A stretch of 64,000 bases of DNA from Caprella mutica (taxonomy: Eukaryota > Arthropoda > Malacostraca > Amphipoda > Caprellidae), in the NCBI GenBank assembly GCA_947561585.1, contig CANNZV010002358.1:37898-101897 (forward strand), given 5' to 3'. Made by a program: the position numbers and the translations under genes. The notes under the pieces were generated by a model that did no database searches, was not told the DNA's origin, and worked only from the letters and a program-made list of their open reading frames with translations. This document shows, one piece after another, positions 33,445-45,524 of the stretch (its first letter is position 1; the number at the start of each line of letters is the position of its first letter).

Positions 33445-33847
33445 CTACTTATTTAAAAACTGACCTGATGAAGTTATTTATTCAATCTAATCTATTAAAT
33501 TACAACTAATAACCATATATCAATTCATCGGATCGAAAACATTTCAAAAAGCAAAGATTAGTCTTGGTGATCAATTATTTTCTAAAATCAAAATAGTATG
33601 CATATCACAGAAGCAAAAGTAGAAAATAAATGAACATGTTAGATTTGGTTGCAGAGAATAAATAGTATAATCTAATTGATACCGGGACCTCGGGCTAACT
33701 CGAGATTATGATTTAATAGAGTAAATATAGTGAGTCATTAGTGACTATAAAAGTCATGAAAAAAGTTTTGCTACTGCTAACCGGACCAAGATTTCAACCT
33801 ACACTAATAGTTGATATACATTTACTTAGTTTACTAGTAGTTGATAT

Positions 33848-33990
33848 AACCAACACGAGTAGTTGGTATAACCTACACGAGTAGTTGGTATAACCTACAC
33901 GAGTAGTTGGTATAACCTACACGAGTAGTTGGTATAACCTACACGAGTAGTTGGTATAACCTACACGAGTAGTTGGTATAACACATAGGA
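33848..33990 (-). repeat. 22-bp satellite, short array (right arm)
   Basis: About six copies of the reverse complement of the left-arm unit (ACACGAGTAGTTGGTATAAC). It sits at the position homologous to the ~53-copy array at 14385-15580. Confidence 0.92.
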
Positions 33991-34297
33991 GTGATTGGAG
34001 AAACATACACAAGTAGTTGATGTAACCTTGTTCTGCAGTTGTTATAACCATTACACATAATTGGTTAACCATCACGAGAAGTTTTGACTATCACAAGTAG
34101 TTGTTGTGACCATCGGGAATTAAAAATAATCAACTCACATATGTGTTGTTTTAACCAACGTCAATTTAACTCATTTTAGATAGTACCTGCAACTCACCAC
34201 GTGGGTAGGCGCACAGATAAACCATAAAATTTAGTCAAAACAAACCAAATATGATTTGATTCAACTAATCCTTTCTCTGTGTGTAGCTATATACAGT

Positions 34298-34640
34298 ATA
34301 CAGGGTGTCCGACACTTGTGTTGCCAAACTGTAACATAAAGTTGCATTCGTCGAAATAAACATCTTTTATTCCATGAAGGTATAGTCTAAAATGCTTAGT
34401 TAAAGAGTTACAAGGTTAGGAAAGTAGTATCTGTACCATTTATTATTATTAGTTAACATTATTTTTTTAATGTTGCGATAAGAAACAAAACATTTTTAAC
34501 AGTAATTATAAGGAGCACAAAAAACATAATCTTAAATTAGGTTACATGTTTACAGAATGTGTTCAATTTGCCGCTCATTTGTTGCGATGCAAGCGTTCAA
34601 ACGTTTGTCCCGCAAGAATTTGTGAAACTCCTGGTGTCTG
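34298..34640 (-). pseudogene. 3' remnant of a mariner-like (DUF4817-type) DNA transposon
   Basis: The minus strand at 34556-34640 reads EFHKFLRDKRLNACIATNER, then QIEHIL and a stop. This matches the C-terminal signature (R...C....G/N..IEH.L) that I associate with DUF4817/mariner-related insect transposases. About 250 bp further, the sequence ends in ATACAGGGTGTCC, the usual terminal sequence for that group. The 5' part and other end are missing. The identification rests on a short peptide plus the terminal motif. Confidence 0.5.
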
Positions 34641-35334
34641 CACATTCAATTTTAGGAAAGAATCGAAACAGCAATAGTAGCGCTATCTATCACTCTTGTA
34701 TTTGCTTACCTCTTGTCAGTAGTGATTCTCTCGTGCCTCTTAGGTCTGCTTTCCCTCTGAATAGGTCTCACGCTCTTGCCAGTAACTGCATTCATACACT
34801 TTGTGATCTTCTGAGTCAATTCCCTGAAGTCAGAGTATGATATGATAAGAAAGAGAAATGAGATGGAAAATTTTAAACAAATTCATGAATAAGATATAAG
34901 CAAATCCCTTGTAAATAATTAATTAATTGTATCTGAAAATTCATGGTTCTCTTATAACTAAGATTTGCCAATTGCATTACTGTAAAGACCAGAAGCTCAA
35001 CTATCACTGTTCTCACCTGTTTTGTCTCAGTCCATTCATGAATATCACAGAAGACAACATTGTTCCTGTCTTTCTCATCATTGATCAAGACTTTGAATTT
35101 TTCTTCAGCGTCTTCAGTGATATGAAATCAGGAAAGTTTGCCTGATGGATGAAACAATAATCATTACTAAATTATTGCAGAAGTAGTGTAATATACCTCG
35201 TATAGCTATACAAAAAATAAAAGCTATTGAGTATTGATGTAACTAGAATATTATAGACTATAAGTATAATATTTATTCAAATAGAGCGTTAAAGGTAAAG
35301 GATAATAATAATTTTTAAGAAATTGAAATTTGGT

Positions 35335-35715
35335 AGGGGTTTAACGTCTGCTCTGACCATTTCTGGTCATATCACTGACATCAAAAGGAATAAGTACAAG
35401 GGACTGAAAAAAGCAGTCAGAAAGGACAGTGGCTACATGAGCAAAGTCATGTACCACCGTCAGTAACATGCTCATGGATGGAGAAAAGCGACTCCGTGAA
35501 TACAGTCACATACCAAGTAATATAACGAAAAGAGACACAAGCACCAGGGACTGCACTCACGGATGAAAGAGGAAAATGAAGAGGTGATAGTAAATGAAGC
35601 CTATGTAACCCAAAATCTAAGACCTTGTAGTTGAAGAGCATAAACTGAGAGGCTATAGGCTCTCCTTTTCTTCCATTCACCACAACCAGCTTTAGGATAG
35701 ATCTCCTGGGGGCAT
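35335..35715 (-). mobile_element. SINE-like repeat copy in a pseudogene intron
   Basis: Same family as 32935-33444: the 3' end on the minus strand is AGCAGACGTTAAACCCCTAC, and shared blocks include GAGGTGATAGTAAATGAAGCC, here split by small indels. It lies between the exon-like blocks at 35017-35141 and 35776-35992. No clean target duplication was recognised, and the AAAT tail is absent. Confidence 0.75.
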
Positions 35716-36177
35716 AAAGGTTATCGAAAGCATGCTAACACACGTTAATAAAGGCAATGCACGACTTTCTTTACCTGTTAAGAAATTCTCAATCTTCTTT
35801 CCTCAGAGCTTCTGATTGCAGGCAGAGTTCTAGAGTTGCACCTCTCCCTCCTTATTGAGCGGAGATTTCAAAGACCTTCTCTCAGGTGCGCTCAATCTCT
35901 GCAATGTGAGCGTACATTTCGATCTGCTCTTCCTTCAGGTGATCCAGATTGATGACGTCACACATTTAGCACACGACGTACTTAAGCTGAAAAGATATAA
36001 AAATTATTGACCAAAACAATACCCATGGAAAAAAGGCTATCTTGTCAAATAAACAAAATTCATATTGAGAGTTGATTACATCATTCAAAATTTTAATTAA
36101 TTATAGAAGATATTTTCAAGATCAACCTTACATATCACTCACAAGAACATGTGATATATTCAAAGTGAACCTTGCAT

Positions 36178-36262
36178 GTAATACAGTAAAATTCCTCTAT
36201 AGTGAATGTAGATTCCTGAGTAAGAGAACTACCCTGAATAGTGAACAAATTTTCTTTAAACT
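36178..36262. mobile_element. Possible pogo/Tigger-like terminal fragment
   Basis: ACAGTAAAATTCCTCTATAG at 36182 resembles the ends of pogo-type elements, and the following TAGTGAAC-rich sequence is shared in style with 44537-44640. No transposase and no second end are visible. Weak call. Confidence 0.35.
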
Positions 36263-36649
36263 ACCATGAATGGCCATCAGTTTTAGAAAATAATGGCCCT
36301 TCATCGCAGACTACGATTTTAAATGTATGCACTACCCAAATTCTTGAGTTAATACATTTATATAAGGTTCTTACATTAAAAATTATTGCTTTATATGAAA
36401 GTTATTCAATCACAGTTAATCATTATCTAGAGTTAAATGAATGATGAAGACACACCTGCAATATCCACAGAGGAGAAGGCAGCATAGACAGGGTCTGCCT
36501 CTCCTCCTCCTAGAAGACAGAGACTGAAGTTCTTCTTGCCAATCTTCATCGACACCATGCAGTCCATGGCTATTCCTTTTAGGGATTGTGGCGGAAGAAT
36601 GCCTGCATACCTCATCAGCAGCTAACTCTAAAGGAAATTGTTGGGTGTC

Positions 36650-38833
36650 AGTATTATGGAACAGTCATAAAAACTTAACAACAATCATCTTACAGCTATT
36701 TGTCAAAAAGATAATCACAACTTTGCAAGCTTGAGAATGAAGTCTACATATGAAATATGTATTCATAATCGTTCTTTCAAAATTAATTTCAAAACAATTT
36801 CTATAAATTATGAGTTTAAATTTGTATTGAATTTTCCAAATAAAATTATCTCAATTTCACCCAATTAATTGCACACTTTCAATGCTGTCCATTGTTATTG
36901 GCATGTAAATGGATTATAAACTTCATTCAATTTTCAAAATAGGTTCAATCCTTTTTAGTCATTTGGTGGATACTATATTTGTTTATCTTATCTATAGTTA
37001 GCAAGCTAGCTATATCTCCAAACCGTATGCAATAATTACATGTAAATATAGGAATTATTTATAAAATAGTACCCAAGATCTTGCAAAGATATATTTCCCC
37101 TCAAAAAACATTTTCAAATATCTTTGGTGACATTGACACTCTTTGCAAACTGGTATATTACTAATATTAGCAGTACAATCTTAATTATTAGCAAAAATTT
37201 CAGAGTTGTGCTTAAAGAAATACCTACTATTAGCAAAAATAATGCATTCATTTCAATGCACCCAGTAGGCAGTAGCTACCTAGTCCTAACCATCAATTTT
37301 TTTGTATTATTTTTTTATAAATTGATATACAGGTATATGGTGAAGAATTTAATCATACAATCACATATACTAATTAGTAACCTTGGTGACTAACTAGTAC
37401 AATCAGACATTGAAACTCTAGTTGATTGATAATAGGCTATATTAACTATTAATAATTAGGTTAAGCCTTAAATGTAGGCATTATTACTATTGTATTGGTG
37501 TCCAAGTCTGTTTTGGTGCACAAAAACCACTGACTTTTCAAAAAGATAAAACAATTTACATATATATATATAATTCCAATAATTATAATAAGGCTGATTC
37601 ACCAATATTCTCCCAAGTTAACCATTAAAAATAATTGTAACACAGAAATAAATAGCTGAATATCCACAGACTTTGCTAGAATTATAGAATATTATTTTCA
37701 AAGGGGAAAAATTTCACTGATAAGTTGGTGGAACTGTGGAATTTACTAAGTCCACTATCCATGACAAGATGACGCCCAGTCTGTATTAAGTGCACTGAAC
37801 TCCTTTGACTTTTGGCCATGTTTCAGGATAAGATAGTTGAAGGCTTGCCTTACATTTCCCAGTCTCCAAAACATGCACTATCACTATCAGTCTCCAGATA
37901 TTTAATTTTTGGGACAATTTCTCTCCAAAATGGCTCAAAATTGCAAAATACTCTCCAATAATTACATGTAAAATAGAAATTAATTGGAAAATTGTCGCCG
38001 GATATTGCAGAAGGTCAATTTTAAGGCCTCGTTAATTTCCGGATAAATTTCACAACTTCACCAATCACCCATCTTTTGCAATCGTCATTTCATGATTTCA
38101 AAGGGTCATAAACTGAGATTAAACTCAGGTACCATGTCTAATTAGTTTCAAATTTAGAATTAATTCCTATGTTCTCATCAATGATCATATTCATATCCCA
38201 TAATCCCATATAAATTTTCAGAAATCCTTTTAGATTTAGGTTAAGCATTTAAGCTCAAAATTGGCAATTGGCCTACAGTTTGCCAGTCTCTACTATTCTA
38301 TAAAATGGGGGGATTAAAACAAAAATCAGCAAAAAAGCTACCAACATTTTCACTTAATTGAAGTTAATTTGGCTAATCTTCCAACCCTTGAAACTTCCAA
38401 CATTTTTCCTCCAAAAATAAGAAGTAAAATTAATGGTATTATTGGTATATACTGTTATTAATTAGGTAGTAATTAATATATGGGAATATATAGCAAAAAG
38501 TACTCTTGACACAAATATTGCATACATATTTCTCCAAAATAAAGTTTCCTGTCATGTCAGTCGACAGTCGTCAGAGGACTTTTAGCTATTTAATCCTATA
38601 TTAGTTATTACCAAAAATTTAAGCATGGGAAATATTGGAGGATTAGCCAAAATTATGGAAAATTGATGACATTTTTACTCCAGATTCTTTAATCTTAGAA
38701 AGTCTGAGAATAGTGAAGAGTTCACAGTTCAGTGCACCAAATAGCCTAAAAGGTACCTAGCTTAGCTACAGAGTACAGACAAGACTAAGACTTCATGAAC
38801 ACCAGGTTTAGGTTACAGCAACACTAATAATGT
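36650..38833. other. AT-rich non-coding stretch
   Basis: No frame, splice-bounded block or repeat that I can support. A short TA repeat lies at 37560-37572. Confidence 0.6.
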
Positions 38834-39441
38834 TTAAAGGTCCCCTCCAAGCAAATATTTTTATTGGATTATTCAACGAGGCTAATGTTTTTTATCATTT
38901 TGCTGCAAACCGCATCGAATTTGGTAGCATATTTTTAATTTTATATGCTTTTAAAGATTTTTATAATCAAAACTCTACAAAACCTATTTTACTTCCGTCA
39001 TACTAATTTAAGAAATTTTCAGCCTGAAGAAAAAGAATGTACACCATTTGTTTTGATTGTCAACTAGGTATTAGGTTTAATAAATCCATTTAATATTCGT
39101 GTAAAGGTATAAAATTGAATGAACTAATAATAGAAGCGTTTATATACTTTAGGAAATAGTTAATATCTAAAATAATTTAAATAAAGGCCGAAAACGCATG
39201 GTTTGTTTATAAAATTCAAATTTGTAATCAAAACAAAGAGTGTACAATCTTCTTCTTGAGCATCAGAATAGTGATTCGCTCAATTGTTGCTCACAGAGTA
39301 TTAAAAAACTTTAAAAACAAATTATAAAATATATATTGAACAGAATTGTAAGCGGTTTGCAGAATAATGATCGTAGACCTTAGTTCTATAATATAATGTT
39401 ATAAACTCCTTTTTTCCCCGGAACCTGGAGAGGACTTTTAA
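38834..39441 (+). mobile_element. TTAA miniature element, copy A
   Basis: About 600 bp between TTAA duplications (38834-38837 and 39438-39441), with inverted ends AGGTCCCCTCCA and AAGTCCTCTCCA. Almost identical to copy B at 40332-40941 and non-coding. TTAA target specificity suggests mobilisation by a piggyBac-like transposase, although the terminal bases are not the classic CCC. Confidence 0.85.
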
Positions 39442-39629
39442 TGTCTACCAGGAGGCAGGAACCTACCTTAAGCCTTAAGGTTCAACCTAGGTAATTAATA
39501 ATTAGACCCTAATATTTTATAAATTATATCATATTATCAATCAAGCAGAGTAAGTTTGGCTTAAGCCAAATTAACAATGACACTTCATAAAATGCTATTT
39601 CGCATAACGGATAGCATATCTAGTAGTTA
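39442..39629. other. Short spacer between miniature elements
   Basis: No feature seen. Confidence 0.5.
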
Positions 39630-39637
39630 GTACATAC

Positions 39638-40188
39638 CAGGGTACAGGAACATAATCGGGTATAGTACCTAGTAGACGACACAAAAATATGACGTCACCA
39701 CAACAACACATTCCTTGTTTGTGACCGAGCGGCTCATAATTCCTCGTATTTGCATGTTAATATCGAGTAGTTTGAAGTCATTTTATAAGGGTTTCGTGCA
39801 AAAGAAAAGCGGAAATGGCGATTGCACCTTAAAGTTGAATATATAGATATAATGCAGGAGTGTTTTTATTGTTCATTTATTAAACTTATCTATAAAAAAT
39901 AGGGTCTTGAAAAAATGCTACCTAGGAGCCTAAACTAGGTAGTGCTTGTTAACTGCTAAATTGTAGTTCCTATGAATAACTAATATGGAAAAAAATAATG
40001 GAAATACAATTTAAGCAATGCCTAGTTAGTAATTGATAAGAAAAAATTAAATTTAGAAGTGACTAAGTTTAAGTAGGTTTTTCCATGTTTCAAAGTGTGG
40101 TCAGAGTCGCCATTTCCAGTCACTCGGTGGTCACGTCAAACTATAGATTCGATCAGCTGATTACCATACCCTATGTTACTGTATCCTG
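39638..40188. mobile_element. hAT-type miniature element with 8-bp TSD
   Basis: 551 bp with a perfect 8-bp target duplication, GTACATAC, at 39630-39637 and 40189-40196. Inverted ends are CAGGGTACAGGAACATAATC against CAGGATACAGTAACATAGGG. A GTGACCGAG motif near one end recurs inverted near the other (39722 and 40122), as expected for subterminal transposase sites. Non-coding. Confidence 0.88.
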
Positions 40189-40331
40189 GTACATACCAAG
40201 GTAGGTAGGTATGAGTTTTATTATAAATTAAAATGAAATACACGGAGATTGTAGGTATTTAAACTAAAGTCATACCTAACGGTCATAGCCTACATGACAG
40301 GTAGGTACTGTGGTACATAGGTATACTTACC

Positions 40332-40941
40332 TTAAAGGTCCCCTCCAAGCAAATATTTTTATTGGATTATTCAACGAGGCTAATGTTTTTTTTATCATTT
40401 TGCTGCAAACCGCATCGAATTTGGTAGCATATTTTTAATTTTATATGCTTTTAAAGATTTTTATAATCAAAACTCTACAAAACCTATTTTACTTCCGTCA
40501 TACTAATTTAAGAAATTTTCAGCCTGAAGAAAAAGAATGTACACCATTTGTTTTGATTGTCAACTAGGTATTAGGTTTAATAAATCCATTTAATATTCGT
40601 GTAAAGGTATAAAATTGAATGAACTAATAATAGAAGCGTTTATATACTTTAGGAAATAGTTAATATCTAACATAATTTAAATAAAGGCCGAAAACGCATG
40701 GTTTGTTTATAAAATTCAAATTTGTAATCAAAACAAAGAGTGTACAATCTTCTTCTTGAGCATCAGATTAGTGATTCGCTCAATTGTTGCTCACAGAGTA
40801 TTAAAAAACTTTAAAAACAAATTATAAAATATATATTGAACAGAATTGTAAGCGGTTTGCAGAATAATGATCGTAGACCTTAGTTCTATAATATTATGTT
40901 ATAAACTCATTTTTTCCCCGGAGCCTGGAGAGGACCTTTAA
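40332..40941 (+). mobile_element. TTAA miniature element, copy B
   Basis: About 98% or more identical to copy A by eye, between TTAA at 40332-40335 and 40938-40941. The right TTAA was the target of the next element, which begins at 40941. The near-identity of the two copies points to recent movement of this family. Confidence 0.85.
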
Positions 40942-42597
40942 GCTTGTCGCCCACCTGATCGGAAACGACGCATCGGAACGGACACGAAGCATCAGACAAA
41001 AATCTAACCCATACATTTGAACGTGATAACGCCCACCTGCTCGGATCGGATACAAAACGACGCGTCGGATCGGAACGGAAACGACGCGGATATCTTTGGA
41101 AGAATATTTTTCTGATAGTTCTGATGCGTCCGAGAGATTGCGCATGCGCAGAAAGGTGTATGGAGAGGCTGTGATGGATATGGAAGATTGGAATAGCTGT
41201 GAATATTCTACTGCGTGATGAATATGTTGATATTAATACACAATCAATTATTTTCATTCAATTAACTTTAATGATTATAAATCAGATCACGAAAAGTTAT
41301 TGAAATAAGAAGAATAACATTTTATTTGAATAAATTTTATTTACATAAATTTTATTTACATAAATTTCATTTACATAAATTACATTTACATAAATTTCAT
41401 TTACATAAATTTCATTTACATAAATTTCATTTACATAAATTTCATTTACATAAATTTCATTTACATAAATTTCATTTACATAAATTTCATTTACATAAAT
41501 TTCATTTACATAAATTTCATTTACATAAATTTCATTTACATAAATTTCATTTACATAAATTTCATTTACATAAATTTCATTTACATAAATTTCATTTACA
41601 TAAATTTCATTTACATAAATTTCATTTACATAAATTTCATTTACATAAATTTCATTTACATAAATTTCATTTACATAAATTTCATTTACATAAATTTCAT
41701 TTACATAAATTTCATTTACATAAATTTCATTTACATAAATTTCATTTACATAAATTTCATTTACATAAATTTCATTTACATAAATTTCATTTACATAAAT
41801 TTCATTTACATAAATTTCATTTACATAAATTTCATTTACATAAATTTCATTTACATAAATTTCATTTACATAAATTTCATTTACATAAATTTCATTTACA
41901 TAAATTTCATTTACATAAATTTCATTTACATAAATTTCATTTACATAAATTTCATTTACATAAATTTCATTTACATAAATTTCATTTACATAAATTTCAT
42001 TTACATAAATTTCATTTACATAAATTTCATTTACATAAATTTCATTTACATAAATTTCATTTACATAAATTTCATTTACATAAATTTCATTTACATAAAT
42101 TTCATTCACATACATTTCATTTGAATACATTTTATTTGCATACATTTCATTTGAATACATTTTATTTGCATACATTTGTTTATATTTTTTTTTGTATACA
42201 TTTTTTTTATGTTTCTTATATAATTATTCTAAATAAAAAAAATTCACTCATATTTTTTTAAACATATTTTTCTTTATATATTTTTTTGGGGGAAAAAGCA
42301 TTAATTTTGATTGGGAAGTACACTAATATGGTAATAAATTAGAAAGATTCGAACTGAAAATTAAGATAACAACGATGCTACCGATTTTTTTTATCTAATA
42401 CCTATCGGATAAAATAGTTGTTATGATCGATAAAATTTAACTTTTAATTGTTATATTCTTATAAGTATTGTGATGTTGGCACCGTTTCCCTTCCGAAGTC
42501 GTCTGAACTGGTGTGTGTACGAGCGTCGTGTCGTGTCCGTTCCGAGACTTCGTAAGCTTCCGCGTCGTTTCCGATCCGATCATGTGGGCGACAAGCT
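40941..42597. mobile_element. PIF/Harbinger-like element filled with a satellite
   Basis: Inverted ends AGCTTGTCGCCCACCTGATC and AGCTTGTCGCCCACATGATC, both followed by CGGAAACGACGC, with a 3-bp target duplication TTA (40938-40940 and 42598-42600). The 3-bp TTA duplication fits PIF/Harbinger. Near the left end the GCCCACCTG-TCGGATCGGA motif is repeated. Most of the interior is the 15-bp array at 41325-42180, and no transposase is present. It lies inside the right TTAA of copy B, so it is younger. Confidence 0.8.
41325..42180. repeat. 15-bp satellite array
   Basis: About 53-56 copies of TTTCATTTACATAAA, essentially perfect from 41400 to 42105 with degenerate copies at both ends. Because 15 is a multiple of three and the unit lacks stops in one frame on each strand, long low-complexity frames exist on both strands; these are not genes. 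Confidence 0.97.
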
Positions 42598-42600
42598 TTA

Positions 42601-42970
42601 ATGGGCGGCTCTTTAAAATTGAAAAACTTAGTACCAGGTAGGCTAGGTAGGTACTTTACCGTACTTACCTATCTTGTTACCTATTTGTGTTAGGTAGCTA
42701 GGTATAAAACTGGATTGAAAATTCTCTTTGGATCTAGGTACTACACTTTTTTATATTTCGATAACATGGGTACCTAATTATAACTCATACGAAGTACAAT
42801 TAGTCTGATTAACAAATTTATGGTACTACCTATTTAATATTTAACTGGCGTTATATGACAGATTTAGACTGACGTTGCAGTGACGCTACATATATTTTAC
42901 TCTGTGCTCGAATTGTTCCAATAATGTTGACGCTAGTATAGTTCACGATAACTAATTCTAGGTACATATA
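42601..42970. other. Non-coding spacer
   Basis: No gene or repeat recognised; several short GTAGGTA-type runs near 42640-42720. Confidence 0.5.
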
Positions 42971-42978
42971 GATATAGC

Positions 42979-45516
42979 CAGAGCTGGGCGTTCCGCAAGA
43001 ATGTTCGCGAACCTTTATTCGCGAACCGGTTCGGACTGGAAAATGGGTTCGGACATTCGGATTCGGAACCTCTTCAAAAACGGTTCGGACTTCAGTGTTC
43101 GGAACGTCTTTTTCGCAAGTCCGAACCTCCGTACCCGGGGAAAACTGACCTGTTCATTTAATTATTTTACGTTCTGAACATGTACCGTACCTCTCGGCTA
43201 CTATTATATACCTAGGTTTCTGCTTAACACTGAAGCGAAGAACATGCGTCTTTCCCCACTTTTCCTCCATTACATTATTCATTCTTTCTTGAATAGCGGT
43301 AAGTTTTATAATAATCTTAACAAGTTAATTCTTTAATAACGGATTATGTTCCCTCAAATCTCAATTAAAATTGCTTGAAATATGTAGAACTACAGGTAAG
43401 GTTATAAACGTATATATTACTAATTAGGTAACATTACATAACACCCTATCCTAGTACCTTACCGTTGGCTAACCAGTCCTCATGGAAAAATAATAATAAC
43501 TCAAATTCAAGACCGATTTTAAAGCTGTCTTTTCAATCGTTTAATTTTTCGCATAAATACATACGATTAGACAAAAACGAAGGTGATGAATGGTAATATA
43601 CTCATATTATGAGCATTTATTCAAATCTATAATAATATTAGGAATATACCAGATATCTTTCCAGGCATTAGATGCAAGAGTGTTTTTCAGTATATAAGGG
43701 TGAATATTTCACTATAATCAGTTACCTGTTACTCTTATAGCGGCTTAGAGAGATCAAATATGTGCGAGAATAATTGCGCACACCAAGCTTCTTAGAATAA
43801 CATCTTATAAATATTTGTTTCTTGTCTTAGCTTGTTACTTTTATTTTGAATGATAATTTTTTCTTTTGCTTTTACTAATGTATGAGTAAATATCAAATGA
43901 AGGTTTTTAAAAGAGAATATATTGAAATAGCTCAAATAAGCAAACTTTTGACGGGTAAGTAGGTTGGCTGAACAGATAATTTAAGATCAAGTATTCGGCT
44001 ATTCGCTTTAAAATTGAATTGATTATAATTTATATATAGGTATTATAATATTATATGTATATAAGTTATAATATAACTTAGAGAAATATTCACAATAATC
44101 TCCACTGTTTGACCTTTCTAATATATTGAATAGAAGAAAAAGTTAAGTAAATAGAGTATTGGAATACCGTACAACGTATTGTATCTATAGAACTTTCATA
44201 TTCAAACAAAATGCAAAAAGTTTTTATATCATCAGTTCTCTAGATAGAATTAAATTAATCAAAAATGTTGTAATATAAATGAAAATTTGAAAACTAATAG
44301 TAAAAACTTAAAAATTATTTAATTAGATAATTGGATAATTCAATATGGATACATTATCTTGCATTATTATGACGACAGAGTTGGTCTTAATTTTTCTTTG
44401 CATGAAATTCGGAGGTCAGAAGAAAATTCAGAATAACAACTTAAACTGCGTATTGGAGTGGAGACTGGAGGGGAACTTTAAAGATACTTAATGCTCATTC
44501 AGTCATACTCAATGATACTAACTTATTAAGTATAGTAAGTACAGTGGAACTCCCTTATAGTGAACTCCTGTATAGTGAATCACGCTGAATAGTATAATCC
44601 GGTATAGCGAACTTACCTCTATAGTGAACATATTTAGGTTAGTCTACACAAATATTCGTAAGTTTTCTATGAATCTCTTATTTCTATTTAGTAAATTCTC
44701 TAAATTAGTTGTATTTCATGAAATAGCAGTTCTACCAGTCACAGTATAATTATTATTATAAATTTATTATATTAACCCTAATGAATTTGACGTATGTTTT
44801 ATAGGCATATCTTTTTTAAATTACTTTATATATTTCATGTCATTTCTTTAAATTTACTGGCCTTTCTTGACTTTGTTCCTACATAAATACCAACTATATT
44901 TTTTAATTCAAAAGTGAAACATTTACGTATCGACGTAATTCAGCGTAAATTATGGAATTAATTGTACCTTAGTAACGTGTGGCAACGTAGAAATACAGAT
45001 TTGTTACCCAATACACAAGAATGTGTCCACGTTTTATGTAGTAGAGACAAATGCGCGAGCTGTGATTGGTTCACACTCCATCCAATAACAGTTCAGCTCA
45101 CTCAGTTGCCAATATCTTATATAGCTATGTATTTATTTCTCCTTATATATTCAATATTTGTACTTGAAATTTGGTACACATTAGTTAAGTACAAAAACTA
45201 ACAACTTGTAAAAATACAGTAACGTAGGTTTATAAATAAGACATGTGTTTTTTTAACATAGAGTGAAACCTTCTCGTTGTAACTTGTTTCTGACAAATAG
45301 TTAGTATCTTGTTGAAAAAACTGTTTTTTATATAGGTTGCCCTAATAGCCTTAAAATCAGAGGTTAGCCTACAAATGTTCGGACTAAATGTTTGGTTCGG
45401 AACAAATGTTCGGACCAAACTTTACCAAATTGGGTTCGCTATACGGAGGTTCGGAACCCAAAATCGACGAAGATTCGGATTCGGAACCTAAAAAAAGGTT
45501 CGCGCGCCCAGCTCTG
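42979..45516. mobile_element. Non-autonomous hAT element, 2.5 kb
   Basis: Perfect inverted ends CAGAGCTGGGCG (42979-42990 and 45505-45516) and a perfect 8-bp target duplication GATATAGC (42971-42978 and 45517-45524) identify hAT. Both subterminal regions are packed with GTTCGGAC and TTCGGAAC motifs (about 42990-43140 and 45370-45500), likely transposase-binding clusters. The interior has no transposase frame, so movement would need help from elsewhere. Confidence 0.93.
44537..44640. mobile_element. Possible pogo/Tigger-like fragment
   Basis: ACAGTGGAACTCCCTTATAG followed by several TATAGTGAA repeats, similar to 36178-36262. It lies inside the hAT element. No coding content. Confidence 0.35.
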
Positions 45517-45524
45517 GATATAGC

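Larger units (their letters stand above)
31235..34284 (-). repeat. Right arm of the ~20-kb inverted repeat
   Basis: Reverse complement of 14081-17283. Insertions present only in this arm are a 305-bp hAT-type element (31833-32137) and a 510-bp SINE-like element (32935-33444). The 22-bp satellite is short here. The outer end is CTTTCTCTGTGTGT at 34271-34284. Confidence 0.85.
34710..36642 (-). pseudogene. Remnant of an unidentified multi-exon gene
   Basis: Four exon-like blocks on the minus strand. 36453-36634 (after CCTTTAG, before GTGTG) holds a 60-codon frame with GKKNFSLCLLGGGEADPVY; a second frame is also open, so its phase is uncertain. 35776-35992 (TTTTCAG...ACAG|GTAAAG) reads DVINLDHLKEEQIEMYAHIA but has three in-frame stops. 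35017-35141 (CATCAG...CAG|GTGAGA) reads INDEKDRNNVVFCDIHEWTE after an early stop. 34710-34823 (CTTCAG...GAG|GTAAGC) is fully open and reads ELTQKITKCMNAVTGKSVRP. Good splice borders with internal stops suggest a former host gene. I do not recognise the family, and cannot prove that all four belong together. Confidence 0.5.

Noticed and set aside
41297..42261. Long open frames of ~290-310 codons on both strands (repeating VNEIY and HLHKF)
   Set aside because: They are produced by the 15-bp satellite, whose length is a multiple of three and which lacks stops in one frame per strand.
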